NCBI RefSeq assembly: GCF_018119395.1
Contig: NZ_JAGPWD010000003.1
Coordinates: 124,001-188,000, forward strand
From: Massilia sp. ZL223
GTDB lineage: Bacteria > Pseudomonadota > Gammaproteobacteria > Burkholderiales > Burkholderiaceae_D
Direction: 5' to 3'
Length of the DNA stretch: 64,000 bases
Position 1 is the stretch's first letter. Each line of letters opens with the position of its first letter. The position numbers were made by a program, and so were the translations under genes. The notes below the pieces were generated by a model, which made no database searches, was not told the origin of the DNA, and was given only the letters and a program-made list of their open reading frames with translations. Below are positions 19,250 through 28,083 of this stretch, piece after piece.

Positions 19250-20156
19250 GCTTGCGGCGGAATTCGCCCGGCCCCACCCCCTGGCTGCGCTTGAAAACGC
19301 GGTGGAAGGCCGCTTCCGAGCGGTAGCCGGCCGCTTCGGCGACATCCGCGACGGGACGCTTGTCCCTTGCCAGCCAGAGCGCCGCCTGCGCCATGCGCAG
19401 CTGGGTGAGTACCGCGGCGGGGGTCTGGCCCGCCACCTGGCGGAAGGCGCGCGCGAAGGTGGCGCGCGACATGAAGCAGGCTTGCGCCAGATCCTCGACC
19501 AGCCAGCCATGGCCCGGCTGTTCCAGCATCTTGTGCAGCGCCGTTCCCAGGCGGCGATCGGCCAGCAGCGCCAGCAAGCCCGGGAGGGCCGCGTTCCCGT
19601 CCAGCCAGGCCCGCAGCAGCAGCGCGAACAGCGCCGCCGACAGCTGCGCGGTCACGATGCTCGAGCCGGGACGTGCTCCATCGGTCTCGCTGCGCAGCAT
19701 CATCATCAGCGCATGCAGGCCGGCAAAGTCCGGCCGGCCGGCAGTGCGCACCACCATCACTGCGGGCAGGGCAGGCTGCAGCATGCGCCGGGCAGTGCCG
19801 TCGAAGATGAACTGTCCGCACAGGATCCCGGTCAGCGCACCGTCCCCGCTGTTCGCCTTCCAGCGCACGAGGTCGGGACCGGGCACCTCATGGATGGGCG
19901 TCGCTTCGGCGGCGGGCCCCGCGTGCAGCCGGTGCGCGCCACCATGCGGAAAGACCACGATGTCGCCGGCGCCGAGTTCGAGCCGCTCGCCGCCGGGCGC
20001 GTCGACCGCCGCATGGCCATCGACGATCAGGTGGTAGGGCGCCACCCCCGGCGCCGCCGGCGGGTCGTCCAGCACCCATGGCGCCGCCAGGCTGCAGCGG
20101 ATGTCGAGCGTGGTCCTGAGGGTGCACAGCGAAAGCAGGCGGCTGAGGGTATCCAT
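19197..20156 (-). CDS. AraC-family transcriptional regulator with cupin-type N-terminus
   Basis: The 319-residue protein has an N-terminal cupin-like ligand domain (GERLELGAGDIVVFPHGGAH) and a C-terminal double helix-turn-helix (LVEDLAQACFMSRATFARAFR, then PVADVAEAAGYRSEAAFHRVF). The start at 20156 is chosen because an in-frame ATG 81 bp upstream would leave almost no promoter before the divergent AhpD-like gene. That gene, 130 bp away, is the probable target. The 3' end overlaps the DUF389 gene by 53 bp on the opposite strand. Confidence 0.85.
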   Translation of the reverse strand: MDTLSRLLSLCTLRTTLDIRCSLAAPWVLDDPPAAPGVAPYHLIVDGHAAVDAPGGERLELGAGDIVVFPHGGAHRLHAGPAAEATPIHEVPGPDLVRWKANSGDGALTGILCGQFIFDGTARRMLQPALPAVMVVRTAGRPDFAGLHALMMMLRSETDGARPGSSIVTAQLSAALFALLLRAWLDGNAALPGLLALLADRRLGTALHKMLEQPGHGWLVEDLAQACFMSRATFARAFRQVAGQTPAAVLTQLRMAQAALWLARDKRPVADVAEAAGYRSEAAFHRVFKRSQGVGPGEFRRKPSLSMPAPGQSPGLPGA

Positions 20157-20285
20157 GGCTGGCTGAGACGAATGAGCAAATAAGTGCCCGTTTTGGGCAT
20201 TCAAGATCCAAGCCTCGCAGACTACACTGATTTCCATGCCAGAACAATTCCTGGCATTTCACTGACCACATTGAAAGGAAAGACC

Positions 20286-20822
20286 ATGTCCCGTCTGCAT
20301 ACCGTCAAGCCCGACCAGTCCACCGGCCGCGCCGCCGAACTGTTCGCCGCCATCAAGTCCTCGATCGGCGTGGTGCCGAACGCCTACGCCACGATCGGCT
20401 CGAACAGCCCGGCCGCGCTGGAAGCGGCCCTCGGCCTGGACCAGGCGCTGCGCAAGGGCAGCCTGTCGGCGAAGCAGATCGAAGTCGTCAAGCTCGCCGT
20501 CAGCGCGCTCGCCGAATGCGACTATTGCCTGGCCGCCCACTCCCTGATGGGCAAGCGCGCCGGCCTGAGCCTCGAGGCGATCAAGGCGATCCGCAGCGGC
20601 AGCCCGAGTGGCGATGCGGCCGTCGATGCCCTGGCGGACTTCGCGCGCCGGGTGGCTGGCAGCGCCGGCACCGTGCCGGCAGCGGTGCTCGAGGAGGTGA
20701 GGGCGGCGGGCTACAGCGATGCCCAGGTGGTCGACATCCTGCTGGCGGTGGCCGGGATCACCTTCACCAACCTGCTCAACCGGGTCAACGATACGGTCGT
20801 CGACTTCCCGGCGGTGAACTGA
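20286..20822 (+). CDS. Carboxymuconolactone decarboxylase / AhpD-like peroxidase-family protein
   Basis: The 178-residue protein contains the AhpD core: a Glu, then CDYCLAAH with a redox CxxC and a nearby His, in the helical context of the family. Such proteins reduce peroxides or act in thiol-linked stress responses. It is divergent from the AraC gene and is probably controlled by it. The ATG at 20286 has GAAAGG just upstream. Confidence 0.85.
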   Translation: MSRLHTVKPDQSTGRAAELFAAIKSSIGVVPNAYATIGSNSPAALEAALGLDQALRKGSLSAKQIEVVKLAVSALAECDYCLAAHSLMGKRAGLSLEAIKAIRSGSPSGDAAVDALADFARRVAGSAGTVPAAVLEEVRAAGYSDAQVVDILLAVAGITFTNLLNRVNDTVVDFPAVN

Positions 20823-20831
20823 ACAGCGCGT

Positions 20832-20853
20832 CCGGCGGCCGCGCGGCCGCCGG
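20832..20853 (+). terminator. Perfect 22-bp palindrome after the AhpD-like gene
   Basis: CCGGCGGCCGC is followed at once by its complement, giving an 11-bp stem with no spacer, 10 bp after the stop codon. A short TTTT run follows some 14 bases later. It is a likely terminator, though the lack of a loop and the distance to the T run weaken the call. Confidence 0.45.
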
Positions 20854-20899
20854 GTGCTGCGATCACTTTTCCTGGAACGCTTCGGTGCGCTTCTTCTTC

Positions 20900-20966
20900 A
20901 CCGCCACCAGCGCCACCAGCGCCACCAGCACCACCAGCACCACCAGCACCACCAACACCACCAGCA
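20900..20966. repeat. 9-bp tandem repeat (about seven copies of RCCACCAGC)
   Basis: About seven head-to-tail copies of a 9-bp unit, ACCACCAGC or GCCACCAGC, occupy this stretch between the AhpD-like gene and a LysR remnant. On the minus strand it would encode a run of Leu and Val, and in other frames a His/Gln run. Neither is convincing as protein. Slipped-strand expansion is a simple explanation. Confidence 0.7.
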
Positions 20967-20974
20967 GGGCGGTC

Positions 20975-21295
20975 GCGCACAGCAGGGCCAGCCGCCGGAT
21001 GCTGGACCAGGCCTTCGAGCGCCACGGCCTGGCGCGGCCGCGGGTCCAGATCGAATCGAACGTGCTGAACATGGTGCTGCCGATCGTCGAGAAGACCCAT
21101 CTGCTCGGCTTCGTGACGCGCTATAACCTGCGCTCGGGCCGGACCCGCCTGCGCGAAGTCGAGCTGCCCGAGACGACCATGAAGCGCAGGCTGGGGCTGA
21201 CCTACCGGAAGGCAGGGTATATCTCGCCCGTCATGCAGCGGATCTCGGCCCTGGTGCGGGAGAAGGGTGCGTCCTTCCTGGACGGGCAGGGCTAG
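20975..21295 (+). pseudogene. C-terminal remnant of a LysR-type regulator
   Basis: In frame with the stop at 21293, about 100 residues read as the end of a LysR effector-binding domain: LDQAFERHGLARPRVQIESN, then VEKTHLLGFVTRY and GYISPVMQRISALVREKG. No DNA-binding domain or remaining effector domain is found upstream; the sequence there is the 9-bp repeat and an intact unrelated gene. This is therefore a decayed fragment, probably left by a deletion. An internal ATG at 20999 might still be translated, but nothing suggests function. Confidence 0.7.
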
Positions 21296-21299
21296 TCCA

Positions 21300-22040
21300 T
21301 CACAGGGCCGGGGCCGGGGGCGCGACCGAGGCGCCCTGGATGCCGTGCCGCTGCAGCGCATCGGCCACGAATCCGCTCGCCTTCATGGCTTCGACGAACT
21401 GCGCCAGGAAGGCCGCCGCTTCATCCCCGCGGCTTTTCGGCGTACCCATCGCTTGCTGGATCACCATGAAGCGTCCGTCCAGCAGGCGCAGGCCGCCCAG
21501 GCGCTGGGCATCCGCTTCGAGCTGCTGTTTGACGCCAGCCGCAACTTCCGCTCCTTCTTGCAGGAAGGTATCGACCACCGCAGGCGAGCTCGGGGCATGC
21601 ACGATGCGCGCATGCCGCAGGCTGCGCGTCAGGTACAGATCGTAGGCGCTGCCTTTGCCGACGACCACACGGTGGGCGGCATCGTCGACCTGTTCGTTGG
21701 CGCGGATCGGCGACTCCTGCTTCACCATGTAGCAGCCTTCGATCAGCACGTAGGGCGCGGTGAAGGCAATGTGCTCGCCGCGTACGGGATCGACGGCGAA
21801 GAAACCGATATCGGCGTTCTCCGCCACCACGACATCCACCGATTTGCCGGCGGTGTCCACGACCACCAGTTCCAGTTCCGTATCGAGCAGCCGGGCGAAC
21901 TCGGTTGCCAGGTCGACCGATACGCCGCGGGCCTGGCCCGCCGCGTCACGGCAGGCGAGGATGGGGTTGCCCAGGTTGATCGCGGCGCGCAGCTTGCCGC
22001 TTGGAGTGAAGGCTGCTTGGATCGAAGGATTCAGGGTCAT
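21300..22040 (-). CDS. Family 3 substrate-binding-like protein without signal peptide
   Basis: The 246-residue protein has the amino-acid-type solute-binding fold: LRAAINLGNPILACRDAAG, GVSVDLATEFARLLD, VVVAENADIGFFAVDPVRGEHIAFTAPYV and VVVGKGSAYDLYLTRSLRHA. It starts MTLNPSIQAAFTPSG with no hydrophobic leader and no upstream start that would supply one, so it should stay in the cytoplasm unless exported by an unknown route. No permease or ATPase gene is adjacent. It may act as a cytosolic ligand-binding protein. Confidence 0.75.
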   Translation of the reverse strand: MTLNPSIQAAFTPSGKLRAAINLGNPILACRDAAGQARGVSVDLATEFARLLDTELELVVVDTAGKSVDVVVAENADIGFFAVDPVRGEHIAFTAPYVLIEGCYMVKQESPIRANEQVDDAAHRVVVGKGSAYDLYLTRSLRHARIVHAPSSPAVVDTFLQEGAEVAAGVKQQLEADAQRLGGLRLLDGRFMVIQQAMGTPKSRGDEAAAFLAQFVEAMKASGFVADALQRHGIQGASVAPPAPAL

Positions 22041-22108
22041 GGCATTGGTCGTGTGTCGAAGGTGGTCTCCAGTGTATCAGTATCAACTTTGAGAAAAATG
22101 CATCGCTG

Positions 22109-22137
22109 TTGACAGCAGTGTCCGCTCTTTTGGTAAT
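22109..22137 (+). promoter_or_regulatory. Candidate sigma-70 promoter upstream of maeB
   Basis: A perfect TTGACA (22109-22114) is followed after 17 bp by GGTAAT, which keeps four -10 consensus bases. This would give a leader of about 190 nt before the ATG at 22333. Confidence 0.5.
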
Positions 22138-22190
22138 CTGTCAGGTATAGCGCAAGACCGATGCCGCCATACCGGTGGGTCGATCAATGA

Positions 22191-22212
22191 ATGCCGGTTA
22201 TCTCTCCGGCAT
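22191..22212 (+). other. Leader hairpin before maeB
   Basis: ATGCCGG and CCGGCAT pair across an eight-base loop within the proposed maeB leader. It is not followed by a T run, so it is not an intrinsic terminator. Its role, if any, is unknown. Confidence 0.3.
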
Positions 22213-22332
22213 ATCCAAGCTGTTCAGCTGCACCAGTAAACGAGCCTGGAGCGCATCTGCAACACCATGCCATGCACGAGCGATTCGAGGCGAATCGCAA
22301 CCGAATTCCCCATCCACACATCAGAAAACGCT

Positions 22333-24552
22333 ATGAGCACAGAATCCAGTCTTAACGAAGTCGCAGATACCCAGCTCCGCGCCGACGCCCTCGAATACCA
22401 CCGCAGCCCCGTGCGCGGGAAGATCGAAGTGGTCGCCACCAAACCCTTGTCGAACCAGCGCGACCTGTCGCTCGCCTATTCGCCGGGCGTGGCCTACGCC
22501 TGCGAAGAAATCGCCGCCGACCCGAACACCGCCGCCGACTACACCTCGCGCGGCAACCTGGTGGCCGTGATCAGCAACGGCACGGCCGTGCTGGGCCTGG
22601 GCAATATCGGCCCGCTGGCCTCCAAGCCGGTCATGGAAGGCAAGGGCTGCCTGTTCAAGAAGTTCGCCGGGGTCGACGTGTTCGACCTGGAACTGGCGGA
22701 GAACGATCCGGACAAGCTGGTCGAGGCCATCGCCATGCTGGAGCCGACCGTGGGCGGCATCAACCTGGAAGACATCAAGGCGCCCGAATGCTTCTACATC
22801 GAGAAGCAGCTGCGCGAGCGCATGAACATCCCCGTCTTCCACGACGACCAGCACGGCACCGCGATCATCTCCACGGCCGCGCTGCTCAACGCGCTGAAAG
22901 TGGTCGGCAAGGACATCGGCCAGATCAAGCTGGCCGCTTCCGGCGCCGGCGCGGCGGCGATCGCCTGCCTGGACATGATGGTGCTGCTGGGCGTGAAGCG
23001 CGAAAACATCTATGTCACCGATTCGCGCGGCGTGATCCATGTCGGCCGTGAAGCCAACATGGAAGCCAACAAGGCGCGCTACGCGCAGGACACCCAGGCC
23101 CGTACCCTGGCCGACATCGTCGATGGCGCCGACGTCTTCCTGGGCTGCTCGACGGCGGGCGTGCTGACCGGCGAGATGGTCAAGACCATGGCCGCGCAGC
23201 CGGTGATCCTGGCGCTGGCCAACCCGGAACCGGAAATCCGTCCGGAGGTCGCGAAAGCGGCGCGTCCCGACTGCATCGTCGCCACCGGCCGTTCGGACTA
23301 CCCGAACCAGGTCAACAACGTGCTGTGCTTCCCCTACATCTTCCGCGGCGCCCTCGATTGCGGCGCGACCCGCATCACCGACGAGATGAAGCTGGCCTGC
23401 GTGACCGCCATCGCCGAGATGGCCGAAGCGGAAGCCAGCGACGTGGTGGCCTCGGCCTACGAAGGCCAGGACCTGAGCTTCGGTCCCGACTACATCATCC
23501 CCAAGCCTTTCGATCCGCGCCTGCTGGCGGCGATCGCGCCGCGCGTGGCCGAAGCGGCCGCCGCGTCGGGCGTGGCGGCCCGTCCGATCGAGGACATGGC
23601 GGCCTACCGCGACAAGCTGGCCCAGATGATCTACCACACCGGCTTCTTCATGAAACCGGTGTTCAACAAGGCCCGCGCCACCTTGCGCAAGATCGCCTAC
23701 GCGGAAAGCGCCGACGTGCGCGTGCTGCGCGCGGTCCAGACCGTGGTCGACGAAGGCCTCGCCAAGCCGGTGCTGATCGGCCAGGCGGACAAGGTCGAGC
23801 GCGCGATCAAGGAAGCCGGCCTGCGCCTCAAGCGCGATGCCGACTACACGCTGGTCGACGCCGAGGGCGACACGACCCTGCAGGGCACGCGCCTGCTGAA
23901 GTCGGGCCAGGTCGATGGGCTGATCTGCGGCATGCGGGGCAGCTACGACAGCCACCTGGTGCACGTGCAGAACGAGATCGGCACCGCTCCGGGTGTGGGC
24001 GTGCTGGCGGCCATGAATGCGCTGGTGCTCGACAAGTACACGCTGTTCATCACCGACACCTATGTGAACGACCAGCCATCAAGCGCCGAACTGGCGGAGA
24101 TCGCGCGCCTGGCGGCGGCCGAAGTGCGCCAGTTCGGCCTGGAGCCGAAACTGGCCCTGCTGTCGCATTCCTCGCTGGGTTCTTCCGAGCGCCCGTCGGC
24201 GCGCCGCATGCGCGAAGCGAGCGCGCTGCTGAAGGAAGCGGCGCCGGAACTGTCGGTGATCGGCGAAATCCACGGCGATGCCGCGCTGTCGGAAGACATC
24301 CGCTCGATCTACAAGATCGAGGATGGCTTCGCCGGCAGCGCCAACCTGCTGGTGATGCCCTCGGTCGATGCGGCCAACATCCTGTTCAACGTGCTCAAGG
24401 TCACGGCGGGCAAGGGCGTGACGGTGGGCCCGATCCTGCTCGGCGCCGCCAAGCCGGTGCACATCCTGAGCCCGAGCGCGACCGTGCGCCGGATCGTCAA
24501 CATGACGGCGCTCGCGGCGGCCGACATCGGCAATGGAGAGCAGGCGGCGTAA
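22333..24552 (+). CDS. maeB: NADP-dependent malic enzyme
   Basis: The 739-residue enzyme converts malate to pyruvate with CO2 and NADPH. It has the MaeB two-part plan: an N-terminal malic enzyme ([20 protein letters not shown], then [25 protein letters not shown]) and a C-terminal phosphotransacetylase-like regulatory half from about residue 430 ([35 protein letters not shown]). The ATG at 22333 starts the family-typical MSTESSLNE and is preferred over one 66 bp upstream. It is a single gene with its own terminator. Confidence 0.93.
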   Translation: MSTESSLNEVADTQLRADALEYHRSPVRGKIEVVATKPLSNQRDLSLAYSPGVAYACEEIAADPNTAADYTSRGNLVAVISNGTAVLGLGNIGPLASKPVMEGKGCLFKKFAGVDVFDLELAENDPDKLVEAIAMLEPTVGGINLEDIKAPECFYIEKQLRERMNIPVFHDDQHGTAIISTAALLNALKVVGKDIGQIKLAASGAGAAAIACLDMMVLLGVKRENIYVTDSRGVIHVGREANMEANKARYAQDTQARTLADIVDGADVFLGCSTAGVLTGEMVKTMAAQPVILALANPEPEIRPEVAKAARPDCIVATGRSDYPNQVNNVLCFPYIFRGALDCGATRITDEMKLACVTAIAEMAEAEASDVVASAYEGQDLSFGPDYIIPKPFDPRLLAAIAPRVAEAAAASGVAARPIEDMAAYRDKLAQMIYHTGFFMKPVFNKARATLRKIAYAESADVRVLRAVQTVVDEGLAKPVLIGQADKVERAIKEAGLRLKRDADYTLVDAEGDTTLQGTRLLKSGQVDGLICGMRGSYDSHLVHVQNEIGTAPGVGVLAAMNALVLDKYTLFITDTYVNDQPSSAELAEIARLAAAEVRQFGLEPKLALLSHSSLGSSERPSARRMREASALLKEAAPELSVIGEIHGDAALSEDIRSIYKIEDGFAGSANLLVMPSVDAANILFNVLKVTAGKGVTVGPILLGAAKPVHILSPSATVRRIVNMTALAAADIGNGEQAA

Positions 24553-24578
24553 GCAGTCCGCCTCCTCGCGCAGCAGAT

Positions 24579-24606
24579 ACGGGCCCGTTCAGGGCCCGTT
24601 TTTTTA
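24579..24606 (+). terminator. Rho-independent terminator after maeB
   Basis: ACGGGCCC/GGGCCCGT pair over a five-base loop, followed by about seven T residues. Confidence 0.92.
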
Positions 24607-24724
24607 CTAAATCCTGCTAAACCTTGCCCGAAAAACGGAATTGTGTAGAACCGGGACGTCCTCCTCTGTATAAGTTCCGCAGCTCATCCTGGAGCACATG
24701 ACCACTAGAAAAAAGGGAGCGGAT

Positions 24725-25714
24725 ATGCTGATTTCACGGCAATGGCGAAGCATCGCGGGCGCATTGATGTTGACGGCGGCGCCGGGCGCCATGGCGCAGA
24801 CCGCATGGAACGAATTCAACTCGTCCCAGCGCACCGTCGTTTTCGATACGGGCACGGCGTTCGCGGGCGCGGACAGCTTCAAGCGTGCCGTGATCAACCT
24901 GGACCTGGCCTGCCCGAGCGCCGGCAAATGCGGTTCGTGGGACGTGCAGGGCTTCGTGGAGCTGAAGCAGCCCGACGGGAACTGGATCCATGTGGCGCGC
25001 TTCATCACTCCCTACGGCGTGCCGGCCACGTACAGCTTCGACGTGACTGACCTGCAGCCGATCTTCGCAGGGCGGAGCAAGGTCCCGATGCGCGTGACGA
25101 TCGATATCTGGGAAGGCGCGCCCAAGGGCTGGATCGCCAACTGGAGCTATTCCGTGGTCACCGGGACGCCGGAGCCCAGGCCGGTCGCGGTGGTGCCGCT
25201 CTGGAATGACGCCGCCTTCAACGGCGCCTCGCAAGCCGAATACGGCAAGTCGGCGGCCACCGCAGGCAGCCTCCCGGCGGTGCCCGACAAGACCGTGACC
25301 TTGCCCGCCAACGCGAGCAAATTCAAGATCCGCACCCTGGTGACTGGCCACGGCCAGGGCGACGCCTATAACGCCGCCGAGTTCTACGACAACAACCACG
25401 CCATCACCTGGGCGAAGCATCCGTCGACCCTGAATGCCCGCATCTGGCGCACCGATTGCGCGACCTCGACCGTGAGTCCGCAAAAAGGGACTTATACCTA
25501 TTCCCGTGCGGGCTGGTGCCCGGGCGGCGTCGTACAGCCGTGGCTGAGTGCGGACCTCGCGCCCAACTTGCCCGCGCCCGGCAGCCAGGTGACTTTCCAC
25601 TACCAGGTCGACTACGGCAAGCCGCCCTACGTCAACCAGCAGCAGACCTATGACAATAACGGCCACACCATGCCGTTCTACAACGTCAGCGCGGTACTGA
25701 TCGGCTACCAGTAA
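24725..25714 (+). CDS. Peptide-N-glycosidase F (PNGase F)-like secreted protein
   Basis: The product is 329 residues from this start, with a signal peptide ending near GAMA (residue 24). Both PNGase F lobes are recognisable: CGSWDVQG, ARFITPYGVPATYSFDVTDL, then LVTGHGQ, NAAEFYDNNH and the near-identical RAGWCPGG. Residues aligning with the catalytic Asp60 and Glu206 of the Elizabethkingia enzyme are kept (Asp73, Glu219), while the position of Glu118 appears as Asp127. It may remove N-glycans from glycoproteins outside the cell or in the periplasm. GGGAG precedes the ATG at 24725; an ATG at 24698 is an alternative. Confidence 0.75.
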   Translation: MLISRQWRSIAGALMLTAAPGAMAQTAWNEFNSSQRTVVFDTGTAFAGADSFKRAVINLDLACPSAGKCGSWDVQGFVELKQPDGNWIHVARFITPYGVPATYSFDVTDLQPIFAGRSKVPMRVTIDIWEGAPKGWIANWSYSVVTGTPEPRPVAVVPLWNDAAFNGASQAEYGKSAATAGSLPAVPDKTVTLPANASKFKIRTLVTGHGQGDAYNAAEFYDNNHAITWAKHPSTLNARIWRTDCATSTVSPQKGTYTYSRAGWCPGGVVQPWLSADLAPNLPAPGSQVTFHYQVDYGKPPYVNQQQTYDNNGHTMPFYNVSAVLIGYQ

Positions 25715-25838
25715 CACTGTCTGCGCGCGGGACCATCGCCGGCCCGTCCGGCGATGGTCAACGATGAACCTTTCCGGACCCACGAGGCATTAACCGTCGG
25801 TCTAGTCAACGGCCGTCCGGCCAAGGAAAGGGCACGTC

Positions 25839-27284
25839 ATGAAGCCAAGCACGATGTTCCGCATATTGATGCCGGCGCTGGCCGGCATGGTCGCCACCGC
25901 CACCGCCGCCGGCGCCCAGGCGCCGGCCCCACTGGCCGATCCGATACCGGGCCAGTTGGCGCAGAGCCACGCCAGGGTCGCCCTGGAAACGGTCGTCTCC
26001 GGCCTGGTCTCCCCGGTGGCCGCCGCCGTCGCGCCGGGCGACCGCCGCCACCTGTACGTGGCCGACCAGATCGGCCTCGTGTGGCGCGTCCACATCGCCA
26101 ACCGGGCCGAGGATGGCGACGACGACGACGACGACGACGACGTCGGCTCGCGCCAGCCCGAACAGTTTCTCGACGTACGCAGCCTGCTGGTGAGCCCGCT
26201 GGGACTGGGACCGGGCAAATACGACGAACGCGGACTGCTCGGCATCGCCTTCCATCCGCAATTCCGCTTCAACGGCCTGTTCTATACCTTCACCTCCCAG
26301 CCGGTGAAGGGCGCGGCCGACTTCAGCACGATGCCGGCGGGCGCGGCGCCGAATTGCCAGAGCGTGGTGACCGAATGGCGGGTCCAGCGTCCCGGCCGGC
26401 GCAACAGCCCAGTCGACCTGGGCAGCGCACGCGAACTGATGCGTATCGACAAGCCCCAGTTCAACCACAACGGCGGCGCGATCGCCTTCGGTCCCGACCA
26501 GATGCTGTACATCTCGCTCGGCGACGGCGGCGCAGGCGACGACGAGGGCGTGGGCCATGTCCCCGGCGGCAATGCGCAGAGCCTGGCGCCGGGCAATGTG
26601 CTCGGCAAGATCCTGCGCATCGACCCGCTGGGACGCAATGCGGCCAACGGCAGGTACGGCATCCCGGCCGACAACCCCTTCGTCAACCGCGACGGCGCCG
26701 ACGAGATCTTCGCCTATGGTTTCCGCAATCCGTTCCGGATGTCCTTCGACCCGATGGGACGCCTGATCGTGGGCGACGTCGGCCAGAACCAGGTCGAGGA
26801 AGTCGATGTCGTGACGGCCGGCGGCAACTATGGCTGGCGGATCAAGGAAGGGACCTTCCTGTTCGACACCGGCGGCCCGGATGCGCCGGGCTTCGTCCAT
26901 GCCGATAGTCCCGGCCTGCCGGCTGGCCTGATCGATCCGATCGCCCAGTACGACCACGCCGACGGCGCCGGCGCGCCGCCGAGCCGTGTCGCCGTCATCG
27001 GCGGCTACGTCTATCGGGGCAACCGGATTCAGCAGCTGAAAGGGCAGTATGTATTCGGCGATTACTCGGGCAGGGGCGGGCCGACGCCGCAAGGCCATCT
27101 GTTTGTACTTGGCAGGAACAACCGGGTCGAGAACCTGACTCCGGTCAACCGGAATCCCTTCGACCTGGCGATGCTCGGTTTCGCCCAGGACCAGCGCGGT
27201 GAACTCTACCTGCTGGCCAACGGCACCGGGACACTGCTCGGCACGACAGGGGTGGTCATGAAGTTCGTACGGGCGCGGCGCTGA
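25839..27284 (+). CDS. PQQ-type glucose/sorbosone dehydrogenase-like secreted protein
   Basis: The 481-residue protein has a signal peptide (to about residue 26) and the six-bladed propeller of the GSDH family: DERGLLGIAFHPQF, FNHNGGAIAFGPDQMLYISL with the conserved His, GDVGQNQVEEVDVV and AGGNYGWRIKEG. It probably oxidises a sugar in the periplasm with PQQ, though many family members have unknown substrates. A run of eight Asp codons (residues 94-101) is inserted in an early loop. It follows the PNGase F-like gene by 124 bp on the same strand, so a joint role in glycan use is possible but unproven. Confidence 0.82.
   Translation: MKPSTMFRILMPALAGMVATATAAGAQAPAPLADPIPGQLAQSHARVALETVVSGLVSPVAAAVAPGDRRHLYVADQIGLVWRVHIANRAEDGDDDDDDDDVGSRQPEQFLDVRSLLVSPLGLGPGKYDERGLLGIAFHPQFRFNGLFYTFTSQPVKGAADFSTMPAGAAPNCQSVVTEWRVQRPGRRNSPVDLGSARELMRIDKPQFNHNGGAIAFGPDQMLYISLGDGGAGDDEGVGHVPGGNAQSLAPGNVLGKILRIDPLGRNAANGRYGIPADNPFVNRDGADEIFAYGFRNPFRMSFDPMGRLIVGDVGQNQVEEVDVVTAGGNYGWRIKEGTFLFDTGGPDAPGFVHADSPGLPAGLIDPIAQYDHADGAGAPPSRVAVIGGYVYRGNRIQQLKGQYVFGDYSGRGGPTPQGHLFVLGRNNRVENLTPVNRNPFDLAMLGFAQDQRGELYLLANGTGTLLGTTGVVMKFVRARR
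26118..26141 (+). repeat. (GAC)8 trinucleotide repeat encoding poly-Asp
   Basis: Eight uninterrupted GAC codons lie inside the sorbosone dehydrogenase-like gene. The repeat keeps the frame, adds an acidic loop and is prone to length change. Confidence 0.9.
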
Positions 27285-27302
27285 GGCGCGCTGGCCCGGC
27301 TA

Positions 27303-27331
27303 CGGACCGGCGGCGTAAGGGCGCCGGTCCG
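27303..27331. terminator. Bidirectional hairpin between convergent genes
   Basis: CGGACCGGCG and CGCCGGTCCG form a 10-bp perfect stem with a nine-base loop, midway between the dehydrogenase stop and the stop of the minus-strand gene at 27337. There is no T tract on either side, so it is a weak intrinsic terminator. Confidence 0.5.
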
Positions 27332-27336
27332 GTTGC

Positions 27337-27765
27337 TCACCGTTGCGCCATGGTCGCCTTGATGACGATGACCTGGGCCAGGCGCGGATCGCTCGATTCG
27401 GGCACATAGCTCATCAGCATGTCGTCGCCGTGGGCGCCGCGGTTGAACTCCATGGTCACATTGCCGTCGGGGGAGACGAAGCGGTCGGCCGATTGGGCCA
27501 CCAGCTGGATCGGGCGGCGCCTGTCGATGCGCGCTTCGATGCCGTTCCCGGTCGGTTCGATCTGCATGCGCCAGCCATTCGACATGGCATAGCGGCCGGC
27601 CACCCGGTCCTGCTCGTCGGACTGGATCCGGTAGGTGGGCGCCGTCGCCGTCACTTGCACGGTCGAGCTTGGCGATATGGCGGGATACGGTAGTTTTCCT
27701 GACTGGGCTCCTGCATCGGCCATCAGCAGCAGGCAGACAGGGACTGCGAGGTAACGGGTACGCAT
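27337..27765 (-). CDS. Hypothetical exported protein
   Basis: The 142-residue product has a signal peptide (MRTRYLAVPVCLLLMADAGA) followed by a small beta-rich domain with the stretch AGRYAMSNGWRMQIEPTG. No known family was recognised. AAGGAG lies seven bases before the ATG at 27765; this site falls inside a longer in-frame version starting at 27780, which makes the shorter start more likely. It has no cotranscribed neighbour. Confidence 0.65.
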   Translation of the reverse strand: MRTRYLAVPVCLLLMADAGAQSGKLPYPAISPSSTVQVTATAPTYRIQSDEQDRVAGRYAMSNGWRMQIEPTGNGIEARIDRRRPIQLVAQSADRFVSPDGNVTMEFNRGAHGDDMLMSYVPESSDPRLAQVIVIKATMAQR

Positions 27766-28083
27766 GATGTGCTCCTTCAAGACTTGAATTGGCCTTCATG
27801 GCGCAGGACGCCTTCGGGCATGCTTCGCACCCTGGTCTTCGCCAGTAGCGCTACTCCCAGTCTAAGGCGGTGGCCGCCAGGCACAAGCGTTATCCGTTGG
27901 GTATCACGAAACGATCTTGAGCGCCCAGCGCTCAGATCAAAGGGATATGACACAGGAAACGTGCAGGTCCCCGGAATTACGGATCACGATCGACCGATGA
28001 ACTCGATACGGATGGGCCTTGCGTATTCTGCGCGACCGCATATGCTGGAGAAAAGGGCATCGCTGCCCGCAAGGGAGAATGAT
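27766..28083. other. Gene-free stretch (318 bp) upstream of the universal stress protein
   Basis: No convincing reading frame lies here. It holds an inverted repeat at 27913-27938 (GATCTTGAGCGC, CCA, GCGCTCAGATC; one bulged T) and a possible promoter for the stress-protein gene, TTGCGT (28019-28024), 16 bp, TATGCT (28041-28046). The left part presumably carries the promoter of the minus-strand gene. No FNR- or integration-host-like consensus was identified. Confidence 0.5.

Noticed and set aside
20863..21072. Minus-strand frame with a Leu/Val run and a Lys-rich end, resembling a small membrane protein
   Set aside because: The hydrophobic run is a translation of the tandem repeat, and no ribosome site or promoter supports the start.
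20854..21126. His/Gln-rich plus-strand frame across the 9-bp repeat
   Set aside because: The HQ-rich tract is just the repeat translated; the rest is the LysR remnant read in the wrong frame.
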